Origin: Streptosporangiales bacterium
Lineage (GTDB): Bacteria; Actinomycetota; Actinomycetes; Streptosporangiales; WHST01
Length of the DNA stretch: 64,000 nt
Reading direction: 5' to 3'
Assembly (NCBI GenBank): GCA_009379955.1
Contig: WHST01000001.1
Location: 89,700 to 153,699, forward strand
The position numbers and the translations under genes were made by a program. Of the stretch, positions 1-9,062 are shown in pieces (the first letter of the stretch is position 1; every line of letters begins with the position of its first letter). Below the pieces are notes generated by a model that did not search any database, was not told the DNA's origin, and worked only from the letters and a program-made list of their open reading frames with translations.

Positions 1-388
1 GCAGGATGAACCGGTTGCCGCGGAAGTCGGTTCGCGTGTAGACCCACGCGGCGGGCACGCTGATCGCCAGCATCACGACGAGCGTGCCGAGCGAGATACG
101 CAGGGTGTTGAGCGCGGTCCTGACGAACGTCGGATCGGTGAGGATCCGGCGGTAGTGGTCGAGGGTGTATCCCTCTCCGGTCATGAGGGATCCACGGTGG
201 AACGACCCTGCGATCAGAATCACGAACTTCAGCAGGATCAGCGCGAGCGCGACCAGGACGACCACGAGGACGCCGACGAGGATCCAGTCGCGTCTGCCGG
301 ACCGGGCGAATCCCGGGCGCGCCCGCGGCGCGCGCTCGCGAGCGTCGCGGGCCGGTGCGGCGTCGAGTGGTTCGGTCGTCCTGGTCAT
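1..388 (-). CDS. ABC transporter permease, N-terminal part (runs off the window edge)
   Basis: Only the first 129 codons are in the window. The reading frame starts at the ATG at 386-388 and is open to the edge. After a basic, Ala/Arg-rich cytoplasmic head of about 32 residues there is one long hydrophobic segment (about residues 35-57). A periplasmic-type stretch follows (GYTLDHYRRILTDPTF), then the start of a second membrane segment, the usual N-terminal layout of a binding-protein-dependent permease. It lies 48 bases after the binding-protein gene on the same strand, so it is read here as the permease of that importer. The EAA loop that would confirm the family lies outside the window. Substrate is unknown; the iron-type binding protein next door hints at ferric iron, or a phosphonate or organic anion. 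Confidence 0.8.
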   Translation of the reverse strand, partial: MTRTTEPLDAAPARDARERAPRARPGFARSGRRDWILVGVLVVVLVALALILLKFVILIAGSFHRGSLMTGEGYTLDHYRRILTDPTFVRTALNTLRISLGTLVVMLAISVPAAWVYTRTDFRGNRFIL

Positions 389-436
389 CGAAGCCCGAGC
401 CCTTCGTGCGGTGGGTCGAGGAACCTGCGTGACCGG

Positions 437-1525
437 CTACTGCTTCAGCAGCTTCTGGAACTCTTCCTCGAGCTTCACGGCGTCGTTGACCTGCCAGTCG
501 TAGGGCGGGATCGTGCCGCGTCCCTCGCCGTAGAGATCCCAGGACGCGCTGCCCTCGACGTCACCGCGCGAATAGCCCATGACCTCGAACATGACCTTCT
601 GCCCGGCCCGCGTCTGGGAGAGGAAGTAGACGAGCGCGGCCGCGGCGTTCGGGTGGGGTGCGTCCTTCAGCAGGGCCACGTTGTTGGGGATTGGGACGTT
701 CTTCGCGTCGAGCTGAAGGTAGTCCAGCGGTTCCTTGCGCGCGATGTTCCGCTCGATGGGGGCGGCGATGCCGATGGAGTACTGACCGTTGGACACCGCC
801 GCGGGGATCGCGGTGATCGTCGACAGGGTCGCCATCTGCTGCTTCTGCACGAGGTCGCGCAACAGCTTGCGCGTCCGCTCCTCGCCCAGCGAGTAGCTGA
901 TCGTGCTCCAGATCGACGGTGTGGTCGCCGTGACGCTCTTGCCCTTCCACTTCGGATCGAGCAGGTCGTCCCAGGTCTTCGGCCGGTCTGCCTCGCTGAC
1001 CAGCTTCGTGTTGTAGAACGGCGTACGCACCTGGTCGAACAGGTACACCGCCTGCGGCATGTCGGCCGACACGTAGTCGCGCGGGATGCCGACGTCCTTC
1101 CAGTCCGTCTGGGTGAGGTTCTTCGAGTCACGGAGCACCCTGAGGGTGCTGTAGCCCGCGTTGACGAGGTCGATCGTCGGGGGGACTCCCGCGGCGCTCT
1201 CCTCGACGAGCTTGCTGAACTCCGCGGAGATGGCGCCCCTCCCGTTGAGGGTGACCTCGAGGGGGAACCCGTACTCCTTCTCGAACGCCTCGCCGACCTT
1301 CTTCTGCTGCTCGGCCGTGTACTTCTGCGATCCGATGAACCAGGTGACCTTTCCTTCCTTCTTCGCGGCGGCGAGGACCTTCTTGATTCCACCGGTGGCG
1401 GGGCCGGAGCCGCCGCCTTCGTCGGCTCCCGAGCCGCCTCCGCCGCAGGCGGCGAGACAGACGCTGAGCGCGGACACCGTGCCGGCCATCGCCAGCGCCC
1501 GAACGAGACCGCTTGTGCGCATCAT
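437..1525 (-). CDS. ABC transporter extracellular substrate-binding lipoprotein (iron-type, AfuA-like)
   Basis: 362 residues. The start (first of two adjacent ATGs) is set by a strong GGAGGT ribosome-binding site 8 bases upstream. A lipoprotein signal peptide ends in a lipobox L24-A-A-C27 followed by a Gly/Ser linker, so the protein should be anchored to the outer face of the membrane. The mature part begins with an AAKKEGKVTWFIG-type segment and an AFEKEYG segment, typical of the binding-protein cluster that holds ferric iron, 2-aminoethylphosphonate and some organic-anion proteins. The order on this strand is M24 protein, binding protein, permease, with 14 and 48 base gaps, so they are probably co-transcribed. 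The ligand cannot be read from sequence. No ATPase gene of the system is in the window. Confidence 0.85.
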   Translation of the reverse strand: MMRTSGLVRALAMAGTVSALSVCLAACGGGGSGADEGGGSGPATGGIKKVLAAAKKEGKVTWFIGSQKYTAEQQKKVGEAFEKEYGFPLEVTLNGRGAISAEFSKLVEESAAGVPPTIDLVNAGYSTLRVLRDSKNLTQTDWKDVGIPRDYVSADMPQAVYLFDQVRTPFYNTKLVSEADRPKTWDDLLDPKWKGKSVTATTPSIWSTISYSLGEERTRKLLRDLVQKQQMATLSTITAIPAAVSNGQYSIGIAAPIERNIARKEPLDYLQLDAKNVPIPNNVALLKDAPHPNAAAALVYFLSQTRAGQKVMFEVMGYSRGDVEGSASWDLYGEGRGTIPPYDWQVNDAVKLEEEFQKLLKQ

Positions 1526-1539
1526 GAGTTCGCACCTCC

Positions 1540-2802
1540 TCAGGCGGGGACGACGTTGACCTGGTTGGCGAGCCGGTTCAGGACCAACGGCTCGCCGTCG
1601 GTCGCCACGACCGTGCCGCCGATGTTGATCCTGGCGCTGCCGAACAGGGCGTTCGGCTCGAAGGCGAAGCACATGCCCGGCCTGATGGTGAGCCCGGCGT
1701 GGGCGTCGGACATCCGCACACCGGTGACGTTCCTGTACCGGTCGATGCCCGGCAGGTGATCCTCGATGCCGATCGCCGCGTTGCCCGTGTAGTAGAGGGG
1801 ATTGACGGTGTGGATCATCGGCGTGATGCTCCACGCGCCCTCCGTCTCCCTGATCGGACGCTCCATGGCGTCCACCAGCTGTCCGAAGGTCGCGCCAGCG
1901 GTGCGCAGGACGTCAAGACCCGCCGCACTCGAAGCGAGGCAGAGCTCCTCGAGGCGCTTGTGCTCGGGCGAGAGCTCACCGACGGCGATGCTCATCTGCT
2001 GTTGGGTCTCGATCATCCCGATGACCGGGAAGAGCTCGGCCATCACGACGTCGCCCACCTGGACGACGTAGGGCTCCTGGGACCGGTAGAGGTAGTTGGG
2101 TGGGCCCCAGGCCGGATTCCTGCTGCCGCACTGAAGGATCGTGGTGCGCATCGCGAGATAGCCGCCCTCCCGAAGGATGGCGGCGTTCGCCGCGGCGTAG
2201 ATCTCGTGCTCACCCACGCCGGGTCGCGTGACGTCCATCATCGCCTGGCTGGCGATCTCACCGACCTCCGCGGAGCGCCTGACGAGTGCGAGCTCCTCGT
2301 CGCTCTTCATCGCCAGGAGGGGATAGAGATCCTCCTCCATGCTGTGGAACTCGACGTCGGGGAGCGCCGTGACGATCCCGTGCCACCTCTTGTAGGGGAC
2401 CCGTCCGTCCGCCTCCTTGTTGTTCGCCGCGCCGACGCCGAGCACGCCGAGCCGGCCCTTGGCGAGGTGCTTCTCCTTGAGGACCTCGACGATGGCGGCG
2501 CCCCCCATGCCGCGTCGCATGTCGGTCACCCAGGAGTCCTCACCGCGCTCCGTGGCGAGGATGTGTGCGGCGATGACCTGGGTCGACCAGACCAGGCACG
2601 TCATCTCCCCGTCCCTGGGGAAGACGACCACGCTGCCTGTCCTGTCGTTGGTCAGCCAGTTGTCGATCGGGTTCCTGTCGTCGCCGAACACCAGGAGCCC
2701 GTCCAGGTCGAGGCGCCCGAGCAGGTCACGCACGAGGGTGTGGCGGCGCTCTCGCTCAGCGGGGGAGAGCCCGGGGAAACGGGGGGAGGAATGAACGGTC
2801 AT
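1540..2802 (-). CDS. M24 (creatinase/aminopeptidase P-like) family protein with altered metal ligands
   Basis: 420 residues. The ATG at 2802 is preferred over one 8 codons upstream because AGGAG lies about 8 bases before it. An N-terminal creatinase-type domain (about 1-165) is followed by a C-terminal pita-bread domain (about 170-420). In metal-dependent members the ligands are Asp, Asp, His, Glu and Glu. Here the first Asp position is E256 (in AEL), the residue 11 further on is Q267, a His is present at 331, the FEP glutamate is kept (E382), and the last Glu position is occupied by glycine (G395/G396). This argues against a normal dimetal Xaa-Pro aminopeptidase. A metal-free hydrolase like creatinase or a lyase-like activity is more likely. 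It heads an ABC importer operon, so it probably processes the imported compound, which is not identified. Confidence 0.8.
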   Translation of the reverse strand: MTVHSSPRFPGLSPAERERRHTLVRDLLGRLDLDGLLVFGDDRNPIDNWLTNDRTGSVVVFPRDGEMTCLVWSTQVIAAHILATERGEDSWVTDMRRGMGGAAIVEVLKEKHLAKGRLGVLGVGAANNKEADGRVPYKRWHGIVTALPDVEFHSMEEDLYPLLAMKSDEELALVRRSAEVGEIASQAMMDVTRPGVGEHEIYAAANAAILREGGYLAMRTTILQCGSRNPAWGPPNYLYRSQEPYVVQVGDVVMAELFPVIGMIETQQQMSIAVGELSPEHKRLEELCLASSAAGLDVLRTAGATFGQLVDAMERPIRETEGAWSITPMIHTVNPLYYTGNAAIGIEDHLPGIDRYRNVTGVRMSDAHAGLTIRPGMCFAFEPNALFGSARINIGGTVVATDGEPLVLNRLANQVNVVPA

Positions 2803-2835
2803 GTGCCAACTCCTGACATGGCCCAAGGTCTGGAT

Positions 2836-2865
2836 AAGTTACCTCTGTCAAGGAGATACCGTCAA
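2836..2865 (-). promoter_or_regulatory. Predicted promoter of the M24/ABC importer operon
   Basis: On the minus strand a TTGACG -35 (2860-2865) is followed after 18 bases by TAACTT (2836-2841), which fits the actinobacterial TANNNT -10. This gives a leader of about 27 bases to the ATG at 2802. A second TTGAC lies inside the spacer, making a short direct repeat that could be a regulator site. Confidence 0.5.
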
Positions 2866-2954
2866 GACACTGTCTCACCAGCAACGGGGCGTGCAGGGGC
2901 GGCGCCGGGCGCGCACGGCTCATGACGGTGGACGTGCCCTGCGGTGGTGGTCGG

Positions 2955-3662
2955 TCAGATCCAGCCGGGGATGGCGGGGAGGTCGCCCGGGGGGTCGACG
3001 GTGAGGTCGGTGCCGGGGGACCGACCGGTGAGCCAGGCGGCGAGGGCCGTCGGCGAGCCGGAGACCACGGGGCGCGGTGCGTCGGCGGGAGGCGCCGACC
3101 GGTCGGTGCGGTGCACGGTCAGGGACCGGCCGCCGAGGCGGTCGGGCAGCCCGGCGCCGACCTCGTCGAGGAGACGGTCGGTGAACGGCTGCGACCAGTC
3201 GGCGTGGTCGTAGCCCGCGCCGAGGTCGAGGTGGTGCACCTCGACCTCGACGAGCCGCTTCCACGGCACGTCGGACGTCGGGAGCTGCCGGCGGCCGCGG
3301 AGCTCGACGACGACGTCCCAGCCCTCGTCGGGGACGGCGTCGAGGGCCTCGGCGAAGCGTTCGGCCGAGGCGCGGACGTCGGCGAGGAGCTGCTCGGCCG
3401 ACCGCGCGGCACCGGCCTCGATATCACGGTCCCTGGCCTCGTTGCTCTCGTACATCGGCACCCGCTGGCCGTGGCACCAGCCGAGCAGGTTGACCAGGCC
3501 GTCGGCGTTCCTGGCGAGATGGGTGAGGACGTGCCCGCGGCTCCAGTCGGGCAGCCGTGACGGCGCACGCACGTCGGTGTCGTCGAGCGCGGTGACGGTC
3601 TCGATCAGGCGGCGCGTAGCGGCTTCGACGTCCCGTGCCAGGTCGCGCGGCTCAATTCCCAT
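2955..3662 (-). CDS. Maleylpyruvate isomerase family mycothiol-dependent enzyme (DinB/MDMPI fold)
   Basis: 235 residues. The N-terminal half is the MDMPI four-helix metal-binding domain: the LPDWSRGHVLTHLARNADG motif around residues 37-55 carries H48, and a later E139-x3-H143 in VEVEVHHLDLG completes the zinc triad pattern known from the corynebacterial mycothiol-dependent maleylpyruvate isomerase. The C-terminal part is the usual SCP-2-like MDMPI C domain. Most genomic paralogs of this family have unknown substrates, so only a mycothiol S-transferase or isomerase type of role is proposed. There are no aromatic-catabolism genes nearby, which argues against a true maleylpyruvate isomerase. It is divergent from argS with a 46-base gap and appears to have a leaderless start. 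Confidence 0.85.
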   Translation of the reverse strand: MGIEPRDLARDVEAATRRLIETVTALDDTDVRAPSRLPDWSRGHVLTHLARNADGLVNLLGWCHGQRVPMYESNEARDRDIEAGAARSAEQLLADVRASAERFAEALDAVPDEGWDVVVELRGRRQLPTSDVPWKRLVEVEVHHLDLGAGYDHADWSQPFTDRLLDEVGAGLPDRLGGRSLTVHRTDRSAPPADAPRPVVSGSPTALAAWLTGRSPGTDLTVDPPGDLPAIPGWI

Positions 3663-3668
3663 ACGATG

Positions 3669-3674
3669 ACCGTA
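3669..3674 (-). promoter_or_regulatory. Leaderless -10 box of the MDMPI-family gene
   Basis: TACGGT on the minus strand ends exactly six bases before the ATG at 3662, and no Shine-Dalgarno sequence is present. This matches the TANNNT-N6-start layout of leaderless actinobacterial transcripts and supports the chosen start. Confidence 0.5.
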
Positions 3675-3708
3675 TCGACAGTTGCCATCCGCACTGTGAG
3701 GGACATCC

Positions 3709-5439
3709 ATGACGGATCTGGTCAGCCTGCTCGAAGCACGTCTCGGCGCAGCCTTCGCGGCGATCGCCGGTGAGCCGGTGGACCCAGCCGTCCGACGTTC
3801 CGACCGCGCCGACTTCCAGGCCGACGGCGCGCTCGCGCTGGCGAAGCCGCTGCGGCGCAGCCCGCGCGACATCGCCGCCGACATCGTCGCCAAGGCCGAG
3901 CTCGACGACCTCTGCGAGCGGGTCGAGGTCGCGGGTCCCGGCTTCATCAACCTCACCGTCAGCTCCGGGGCCGTGTCGCGGCTGGTAGCGGAGATGGCCG
4001 CCGACCCGCGCGAGGGCGTCCCGTTCGCGGAGAGCCAGGAGAAGGTCGTGATCGACTACTCCTCGCCCAACGTGGCGAAGGAGATGCACGTCGGCCACCT
4101 GCGGTCGACCGTGATCGGCGACGCGGCCGCACGCACCCTCGAGTGGCTCGGTCACGCCGTCGTACGGCAGAACCATGTCGGCGACTGGGGCACGCCGTTC
4201 GGCATGCTCATCGAGCACCTGGTCGACCTCGGCGAAGACGAGGCCGCGCAGGAGCTCTCACTCGGCGAGCTCGGCGTCTTCTACCAGGCGGCACGGGTGA
4301 AGTTCGACGGCGACCCGGCGTTCCAGGACCGGTCGCGGCGGCGGGTCGTGATGCTGCAGGGCGGCGACGCCGAGACGCTGCGGCTGTGGCGGGTGCTCGT
4401 CGACCAGTCCGCCAGGTACTTCCAGCAGGTGTACGACCGCATGGAGGTCACGCTGACCCGAGACGACCTCGCGGGGGAGAGCAGCTACAACGACCAGCTG
4501 GACGACGTCGTCGCCGAGCTCGACCGCCTCGGCCTGCTGCGGGAGAGCGACGGCGCGCGCTGCGTGTTCCCCGAGGGCTTCACCGGGCGCGACGGCGGGC
4601 CGCTGCCGGTCATCGTGGTCAAGAGCGACGGCGGCTACGGCTACAGCGCCACCGACCTGGCCGCGATCAGGCACTGGATCCGCGAGGTCGGTGCGAGCCG
4701 CATCCTGTACGTCGTGGGCAGCCCGCAGTCTCACCACTTCGCGATGCTGTTCCAGGTCGCCAGGGAGGCCGGCTGGCTGACGGACGCCGAGCACGCGGAG
4801 CACGTCGGGTTCGGCTCGATCCTCGGCCCCGACCACAAGATGCTGCGCACCAGGGCGGGTGACAACGTCAAGCTCGGCGACCTCCTCGATGACGCGGTCG
4901 CGCGGGCGACCGCCGCCGTGGCGGAGAAGAACGCCGACCTCGCCGGCGAGGAGCGGACGAGGGTCGCGCGCGCGGTCGGCATCGGCGCACTGAAGTACGC
5001 CGACCTGTCGAACGACCGGATCAAGGACTACGTGTTCGACTGGGACCGCATGCTGTCGTTCGACGGCAACACGTCCCCGTACCTCCAGTACGCGCACGCC
5101 AGGATCCGGTCGATCTTCCGGCGCGGCGACTACCGTCCAGAGGATCTGCACAACGTGTCGCTCTCGTTGCGGCAGCAGCAGGAGCGCGCCCTCGGCATCC
5201 ACCTGCTCGGGTTCGCCCGCGTGGTGGAGCGATCGGCGGGCGCCGTGGAGTTCCACCGGCTGTGCGGCTACCTGTACGAGCTCGCCGCCGCGTTCACCAG
5301 GTTCTACGAGCACTGTCCCGTTCTCAAGGCGGACGACGAGGAGACGCGCCTGAGCAGGCTCCGGCTGTGCGACCTCACCGCGCGGGTCCTCGCTCGCGGG
5401 CTCGGCCTGCTCGGCATCACCGCCCCGGACCGGATGTAG
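3709..5439 (+). CDS. argS: Arginyl-tRNA synthetase
   Basis: 576 residues, normal for a bacterial ArgRS. Attaches arginine to tRNA-Arg in the cytoplasm using ATP. The N-terminal Arg-tRNA synthetase domain (about 1-85) is followed by the class I catalytic core with the HIGH-type motif HVGH at 127-130 (context SSPNVAKEMHVGHLRS). A degenerate KMSKS-type loop lies at about 376-382 (HKMLRTR), as often seen in this enzyme. The C-terminal DALR anticodon-binding domain contains the expected YLQYAHARI segment (about 463-471). The ATG is preceded by GAGGGA with suitable spacing. The essential housekeeping gene stands alone here, divergent from the MDMPI-family gene. Confidence 0.97.
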   Translation: MTDLVSLLEARLGAAFAAIAGEPVDPAVRRSDRADFQADGALALAKPLRRSPRDIAADIVAKAELDDLCERVEVAGPGFINLTVSSGAVSRLVAEMAADPREGVPFAESQEKVVIDYSSPNVAKEMHVGHLRSTVIGDAAARTLEWLGHAVVRQNHVGDWGTPFGMLIEHLVDLGEDEAAQELSLGELGVFYQAARVKFDGDPAFQDRSRRRVVMLQGGDAETLRLWRVLVDQSARYFQQVYDRMEVTLTRDDLAGESSYNDQLDDVVAELDRLGLLRESDGARCVFPEGFTGRDGGPLPVIVVKSDGGYGYSATDLAAIRHWIREVGASRILYVVGSPQSHHFAMLFQVAREAGWLTDAEHAEHVGFGSILGPDHKMLRTRAGDNVKLGDLLDDAVARATAAVAEKNADLAGEERTRVARAVGIGALKYADLSNDRIKDYVFDWDRMLSFDGNTSPYLQYAHARIRSIFRRGDYRPEDLHNVSLSLRQQQERALGIHLLGFARVVERSAGAVEFHRLCGYLYELAAAFTRFYEHCPVLKADDEETRLSRLRLCDLTARVLARGLGLLGITAPDRM

Positions 5440-5626
5440 CCGACGGCGGCGCCCGACGTGGGACGAACGCCGCGCCGCGCAGTGCGTTCGTTCGATCACC
5501 TGCTGTGATGCGGGTCATCGTTACTCATTCGATACTGGTTCTCGCTTGCGAACGTCCCGCCCCCTGATAATCCTTTTCCGATCGGGCCCAATGCCCTGAC
5601 ATGGATTTTCAGGTGAGGGGAGACCG

Positions 5627-6577
5627 GTGGAGGCGATCGCACGCGATGTGGTGGCAGCAGCGCCGATCGGCGTCCGGGAGCGCATCCTCGCGAAGACCTC
5701 GCAGATGTCCGCTGCCATGACCAAGGTCGCCGACGTACTGCTGCGCAACCCCGCGGGTCCGCTCGAGCTCTCCATCACCGAGCTCGCCGAGGAGGCGCGG
5801 GTCTCCCCGGCCACGGTCACCAGGTTCTGCCGGACGCTCGGATACTCCGGGTACGTCTCGTTCCGGGTCGGCGTCGCGTCCGACATCGGGCGCGGTGACG
5901 CCCAGGAGTCCTGGCGAGCGGACATCGGCCGGGCGTTCAACCCGGACGACAAGCCGGCCGAGGTGATGCGCTCGCTGTTGCGCGCGCACGCGGTGTCGCT
6001 CAGCGCGACGGCGGACCAGATCGACCTCGACCAGGTCCACGACCTGGCCAGGCGCATCGCGAGCTGCCGGCACCTGGACATCTACGGCATCGGCGGCAGC
6101 GGCGGGATGGCCGAGGAGCTCGCCGCGCGCATGTACCGGATCGGCATCGACGCCCACGCCTGGCAGGAGGTGCACGCCGCCCTGACCAGCGCCGCCCTGC
6201 AGGACGAGCGGTGCGTCGCCCTGGCCGTCTCCAACACCGGGCGCACCGAGGAGACGATCCAAATGCTCGCGCAGGCGCGCTCGTCCGGCGCGTACACGGT
6301 CGCGCTCACCAGCAGCGCCTCCTCGCCGTTGGCGGCCATCGCGGACGTCCACGTGACGACGTTCGCGCCCGACGGCTACCTGCAGCCGGACGACCTGTCC
6401 GCGAAGCACGCGCAACTGTTCGTGCTCGACCTGCTCTACCTGCTGATCGCCCAGCAGAACTTCAGCCAGACGATTACGATGCTCGCCGCGTCGGCGATGG
6501 CCGTGTCCGATCACCGGCGGACCGTCGGCCAACCGCGGCGAGGGTCGCACGCCAACCGCTCCGGCAGGGGACCCTGA
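5627..6577 (+). CDS. MurR/RpiR family transcriptional regulator
   Basis: 316 residues with a GTG start and a good GAGGGGAG ribosome-binding site. Residues about 15-90 form the RpiR-type HTH domain (MTKVADVLLRNP, EEARVSPATVTRFCRTLGYSG). Residues about 135-270 form a SIS phosphosugar-binding domain (DIYGIGGSGGMAEELAARM, then SNTGRTEETIQMLAQAR). Such regulators bind DNA near sugar-uptake genes and respond to a phosphosugar. The gene lies 77 bases upstream of an NgcE-like binding-protein gene on the same strand, so it probably regulates that amino-sugar importer and may sense GlcNAc-6-phosphate or MurNAc-6-phosphate. The 187-base gap upstream holds a -10-like TGATAAT at 5565-5571 without a convincing -35. 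Confidence 0.9.
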   Translation: MEAIARDVVAAAPIGVRERILAKTSQMSAAMTKVADVLLRNPAGPLELSITELAEEARVSPATVTRFCRTLGYSGYVSFRVGVASDIGRGDAQESWRADIGRAFNPDDKPAEVMRSLLRAHAVSLSATADQIDLDQVHDLARRIASCRHLDIYGIGGSGGMAEELAARMYRIGIDAHAWQEVHAALTSAALQDERCVALAVSNTGRTEETIQMLAQARSSGAYTVALTSSASSPLAAIADVHVTTFAPDGYLQPDDLSAKHAQLFVLDLLYLLIAQQNFSQTITMLAASAMAVSDHRRTVGQPRRGSHANRSGRGP

Positions 6578-6654
6578 CGCCCGACCATCCTGGCGCCGTC
6601 GCTCCAGGGACACCGAAACCCGACCACACACGACACGGAAGGTCACACCAGACG

Positions 6655-8067
6655 ATGGACATGAACACCAGGTCGATGACTCGGCGGCGCCTTCTCCAGG
6701 GTTCGCTCGCCGCGGCAGGTCTCGCTTCGTTCGGCGGGGCGCTGTCCGCCTGCGCGACGGGCGGCGGCGACTCGGGATCCGACAAGGAGACGGGAGACAC
6801 GTCGTCGAACAACCCGTTCGGCGTCGCGGAGAGCTCCGCCATCGAGGCGGTCATCTTCAACGGCGGCTACGCGTACGACTACGTGACGTTCGCCTCCGAC
6901 CTCGTCGACAAGAAGTTCAAGACCAAGTCGAAGATCACCGCGGCGACGCAGATCGCCCAGCAGCTCCAGCCGCGCTTCGTCGGCGGCACGCCGCCCGACC
7001 TGGTCGACAACTCCGGCGCCAACCAGATCGGCTTCAACACCATCCTCGACAGCCTGGAGAAGCTCGACGAGGTCTTCGAGGCGAACAACTACGAGGGCAA
7101 GAAGATCGCCGACACGTTGTACCCCAACGTGAAGCAGCCCGGCACCTTCGACGACAAGTTCATCGCGATCAACTACGTCATGACGGTCTACGGCGTCTGG
7201 TACTCGAAGACGCTGTTCGAGGAGAACAGCTGGACCCCGCCGAAGACCTGGGACGAGGCGATCGACCTGGGTGCGAAGGCGAAGGCCAAGGACAAGTACC
7301 TGTTCGTGTGGGGCAAGGAGGCCGCGACCTACTACCTGACCCTCGCCGTGGACTCGGCGATCAAGGAGGGCGGCCCCGAGGTCAGGCTCGCCCTGGAGAA
7401 CCTCGAGCCCAAGTGCTGGTCGCACCCGCAGATCCAGGGTGTGTTCAAGGCGATGGAGACCTGCGTCAAGCAGGGCTACTTCATCCCCGGTGGCGCGGGC
7501 ACCCAGTTCACCGCCGCCCAGGCGAAGTGGAGCAAGGACCAACAGGCGATCCTGTACCCGTCCGGTGGCTGGATCGAGAACGAGATGAAGAAGGCCACCA
7601 AGAAGGGCTTCGAGATGAGCGGCTTCCCCGAGATGACGCTCACCGACAGCCCGCAGATGCCGTACGACTCGCTGCGCAGCGCGGCGGGTGAGCCGTTCAT
7701 CGTGCCGACCAAGGGCAAGAACCCCGCCGGCGGCAAGGAGATCCTGCGGGCGATGCTGTCCGAGGACGCGGCGACGAACTTCAGCAAGACCAGGCTCGCG
7801 CCGACCATCGTCAAGGGTCTGGTGCCCGCCGACGGCTTCGGTTCCACCGCGCTGGCCGCGCAGACCAGCATGCTCGACGCCGCGAAGGCGAACGTCTTCA
7901 ACTACCAGTTCGTCGTCTACTACGGGATGAACCAGGACCAGCTGGTCGTGTGGAACTCGTTCCTCTCCGGCAAGATCGACGCGAGCCGGCTGACCAAGGG
8001 ACTGCAGGAGATCACCGACAAGATCGCGAAGGACGACTCGGTCAAGAAGATCAAGGTGACTGAGTGA
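6655..8067 (+). CDS. ngcE: N-acetylglucosamine/diacetylchitobiose ABC transporter binding lipoprotein (NgcE-like)
   Basis: 470 residues. The signal peptide has a twin-arginine motif (R10-R11-R12) and a lipobox L30-S-A-C33, so it is probably a Tat-exported lipoprotein. The mature part matches the NgcE subfamily of family-1 sugar-binding proteins by memory of its landmarks: NNPFGV just after the linker, QQLQPRFVGGTPPDLVDNSG around residues 101-120, and MPYDSLRSAAGEPFIVPTKGKNPAGG in the C-terminal half. NgcE binds GlcNAc and chitobiose released from chitin. GGAAGG lies about 10 bases before the ATG at 6655. It is followed by two permease genes with 4-base overlaps. No dedicated ATPase is encoded, as is normal for Ngc systems, which use a shared MsiK-type ATPase. 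Confidence 0.88.
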   Translation: MDMNTRSMTRRRLLQGSLAAAGLASFGGALSACATGGGDSGSDKETGDTSSNNPFGVAESSAIEAVIFNGGYAYDYVTFASDLVDKKFKTKSKITAATQIAQQLQPRFVGGTPPDLVDNSGANQIGFNTILDSLEKLDEVFEANNYEGKKIADTLYPNVKQPGTFDDKFIAINYVMTVYGVWYSKTLFEENSWTPPKTWDEAIDLGAKAKAKDKYLFVWGKEAATYYLTLAVDSAIKEGGPEVRLALENLEPKCWSHPQIQGVFKAMETCVKQGYFIPGGAGTQFTAAQAKWSKDQQAILYPSGGWIENEMKKATKKGFEMSGFPEMTLTDSPQMPYDSLRSAAGEPFIVPTKGKNPAGGKEILRAMLSEDAATNFSKTRLAPTIVKGLVPADGFGSTALAAQTSMLDAAKANVFNYQFVVYYGMNQDQLVVWNSFLSGKIDASRLTKGLQEITDKIAKDDSVKKIKVTE

Positions 8068-9062
8068 CAGTGCAGGACACGATCACCGTGGCCGGCCGGC
8101 CGTCGCGGCCGGCCGGCCCCGGGCGCAGAAGGCCACTCACGTTCGACCGGGTGAGCTTCTTCGCGGTGTGCCTGGGCCTCCCGCTGCTGATCTTCGTGGT
8201 CTTCGTGATCTCGCCGTTCGCCCAGGCGTTGTACTACTCGGTCACCGACTGGAGCGGGTTCAGCGCGTCGATGAACTTCGTCGGCGTCGAGAACTACGTG
8301 AAGCTCTTCCAGGACGACGTCTTCATGAAGTCGATGCGCAACAGCATCGTGCTCGGCCTCATCGTGCCGCTCGTGACGATCGTCCTGGCGCTGATCCTCG
8401 CCACGCTGGTGACGGTGGGCGGCAGCGGCACCGGTGCGGTCAGCGGTCTGAAGAACTCCAACCTCTACCGGGTGGTGTCGTTCTTCCCCTACACCGTCCC
8501 CGGCATCGTGATCGGCATCATCTGGGCGCAGATCTACGACCCGAGCCGCGGCATCCTGAACGCGGTGCTCACCAGCGTCGGGCTCGGCGGGTTCACCGAC
8601 TACCCATGGCTGGGTGACGCCAGGACCGCCATGGCGGCGTCGATCTTCGTGATCGTGTGGAGCTTCGTCGGGTTCTACATGGTGCTGTTCGTGGCCGCCA
8701 TCAGGGGGATCGACCCCGACCTCTTCGAGGCCGCCCGCATCGACGGTGCGGGCAGGTTCCGCATCGCCGTGTCGATCACCGTCCCGTTGATCAGGGACAA
8801 CATCCAGACGGCCTACATCTATCTCGGCATGGCCGCGCTGGACTCGTTCGCCTACATGGCCGCGTTGAACGCCGGTGGCGGGCCGCAGAACTCCACGCTG
8901 GTGATGTCGCAGGAGCTGTTCGTCACCGCCTTCACCAAGGGTCAGTTCGGGTACGCGACCTCGATGGGCGTGATGCTCGCGGTCGTCACCATGGTGTTCG
9001 CGGTGCTGGTGTTCACGGTCAACCGCCTCACCGGAGGCCGGGACAAGGAGGCGCGGCGATGA
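8064..9062 (+). CDS. ngcF: Sugar ABC transporter permease, NgcF-like
   Basis: 332 residues, about six transmembrane segments. The start is a GTG that overlaps the ngcE stop by 4 bases (GTGA), indicating translational coupling. The cytoplasmic EAA loop that contacts the ATPase is visible as DPDLFEAARIDGAGRFR around residues 218-234. The first membrane segment (about 33-55) is followed by a large extracytoplasmic loop with YYSVTDWSG, typical of MalF-type sugar permeases. It would form the membrane channel with the next gene product for import of GlcNAc or chitobiose. Confidence 0.88.
   Translation: MTVQDTITVAGRPSRPAGPGRRRPLTFDRVSFFAVCLGLPLLIFVVFVISPFAQALYYSVTDWSGFSASMNFVGVENYVKLFQDDVFMKSMRNSIVLGLIVPLVTIVLALILATLVTVGGSGTGAVSGLKNSNLYRVVSFFPYTVPGIVIGIIWAQIYDPSRGILNAVLTSVGLGGFTDYPWLGDARTAMAASIFVIVWSFVGFYMVLFVAAIRGIDPDLFEAARIDGAGRFRIAVSITVPLIRDNIQTAYIYLGMAALDSFAYMAALNAGGGPQNSTLVMSQELFVTAFTKGQFGYATSMGVMLAVVTMVFAVLVFTVNRLTGGRDKEARR

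Noticed and set aside
6578-6654. DasR operator upstream of ngcE
   Set aside because: No sequence resembling the TGGTCTAGACCA-type dre site was found there or before the RpiR gene.
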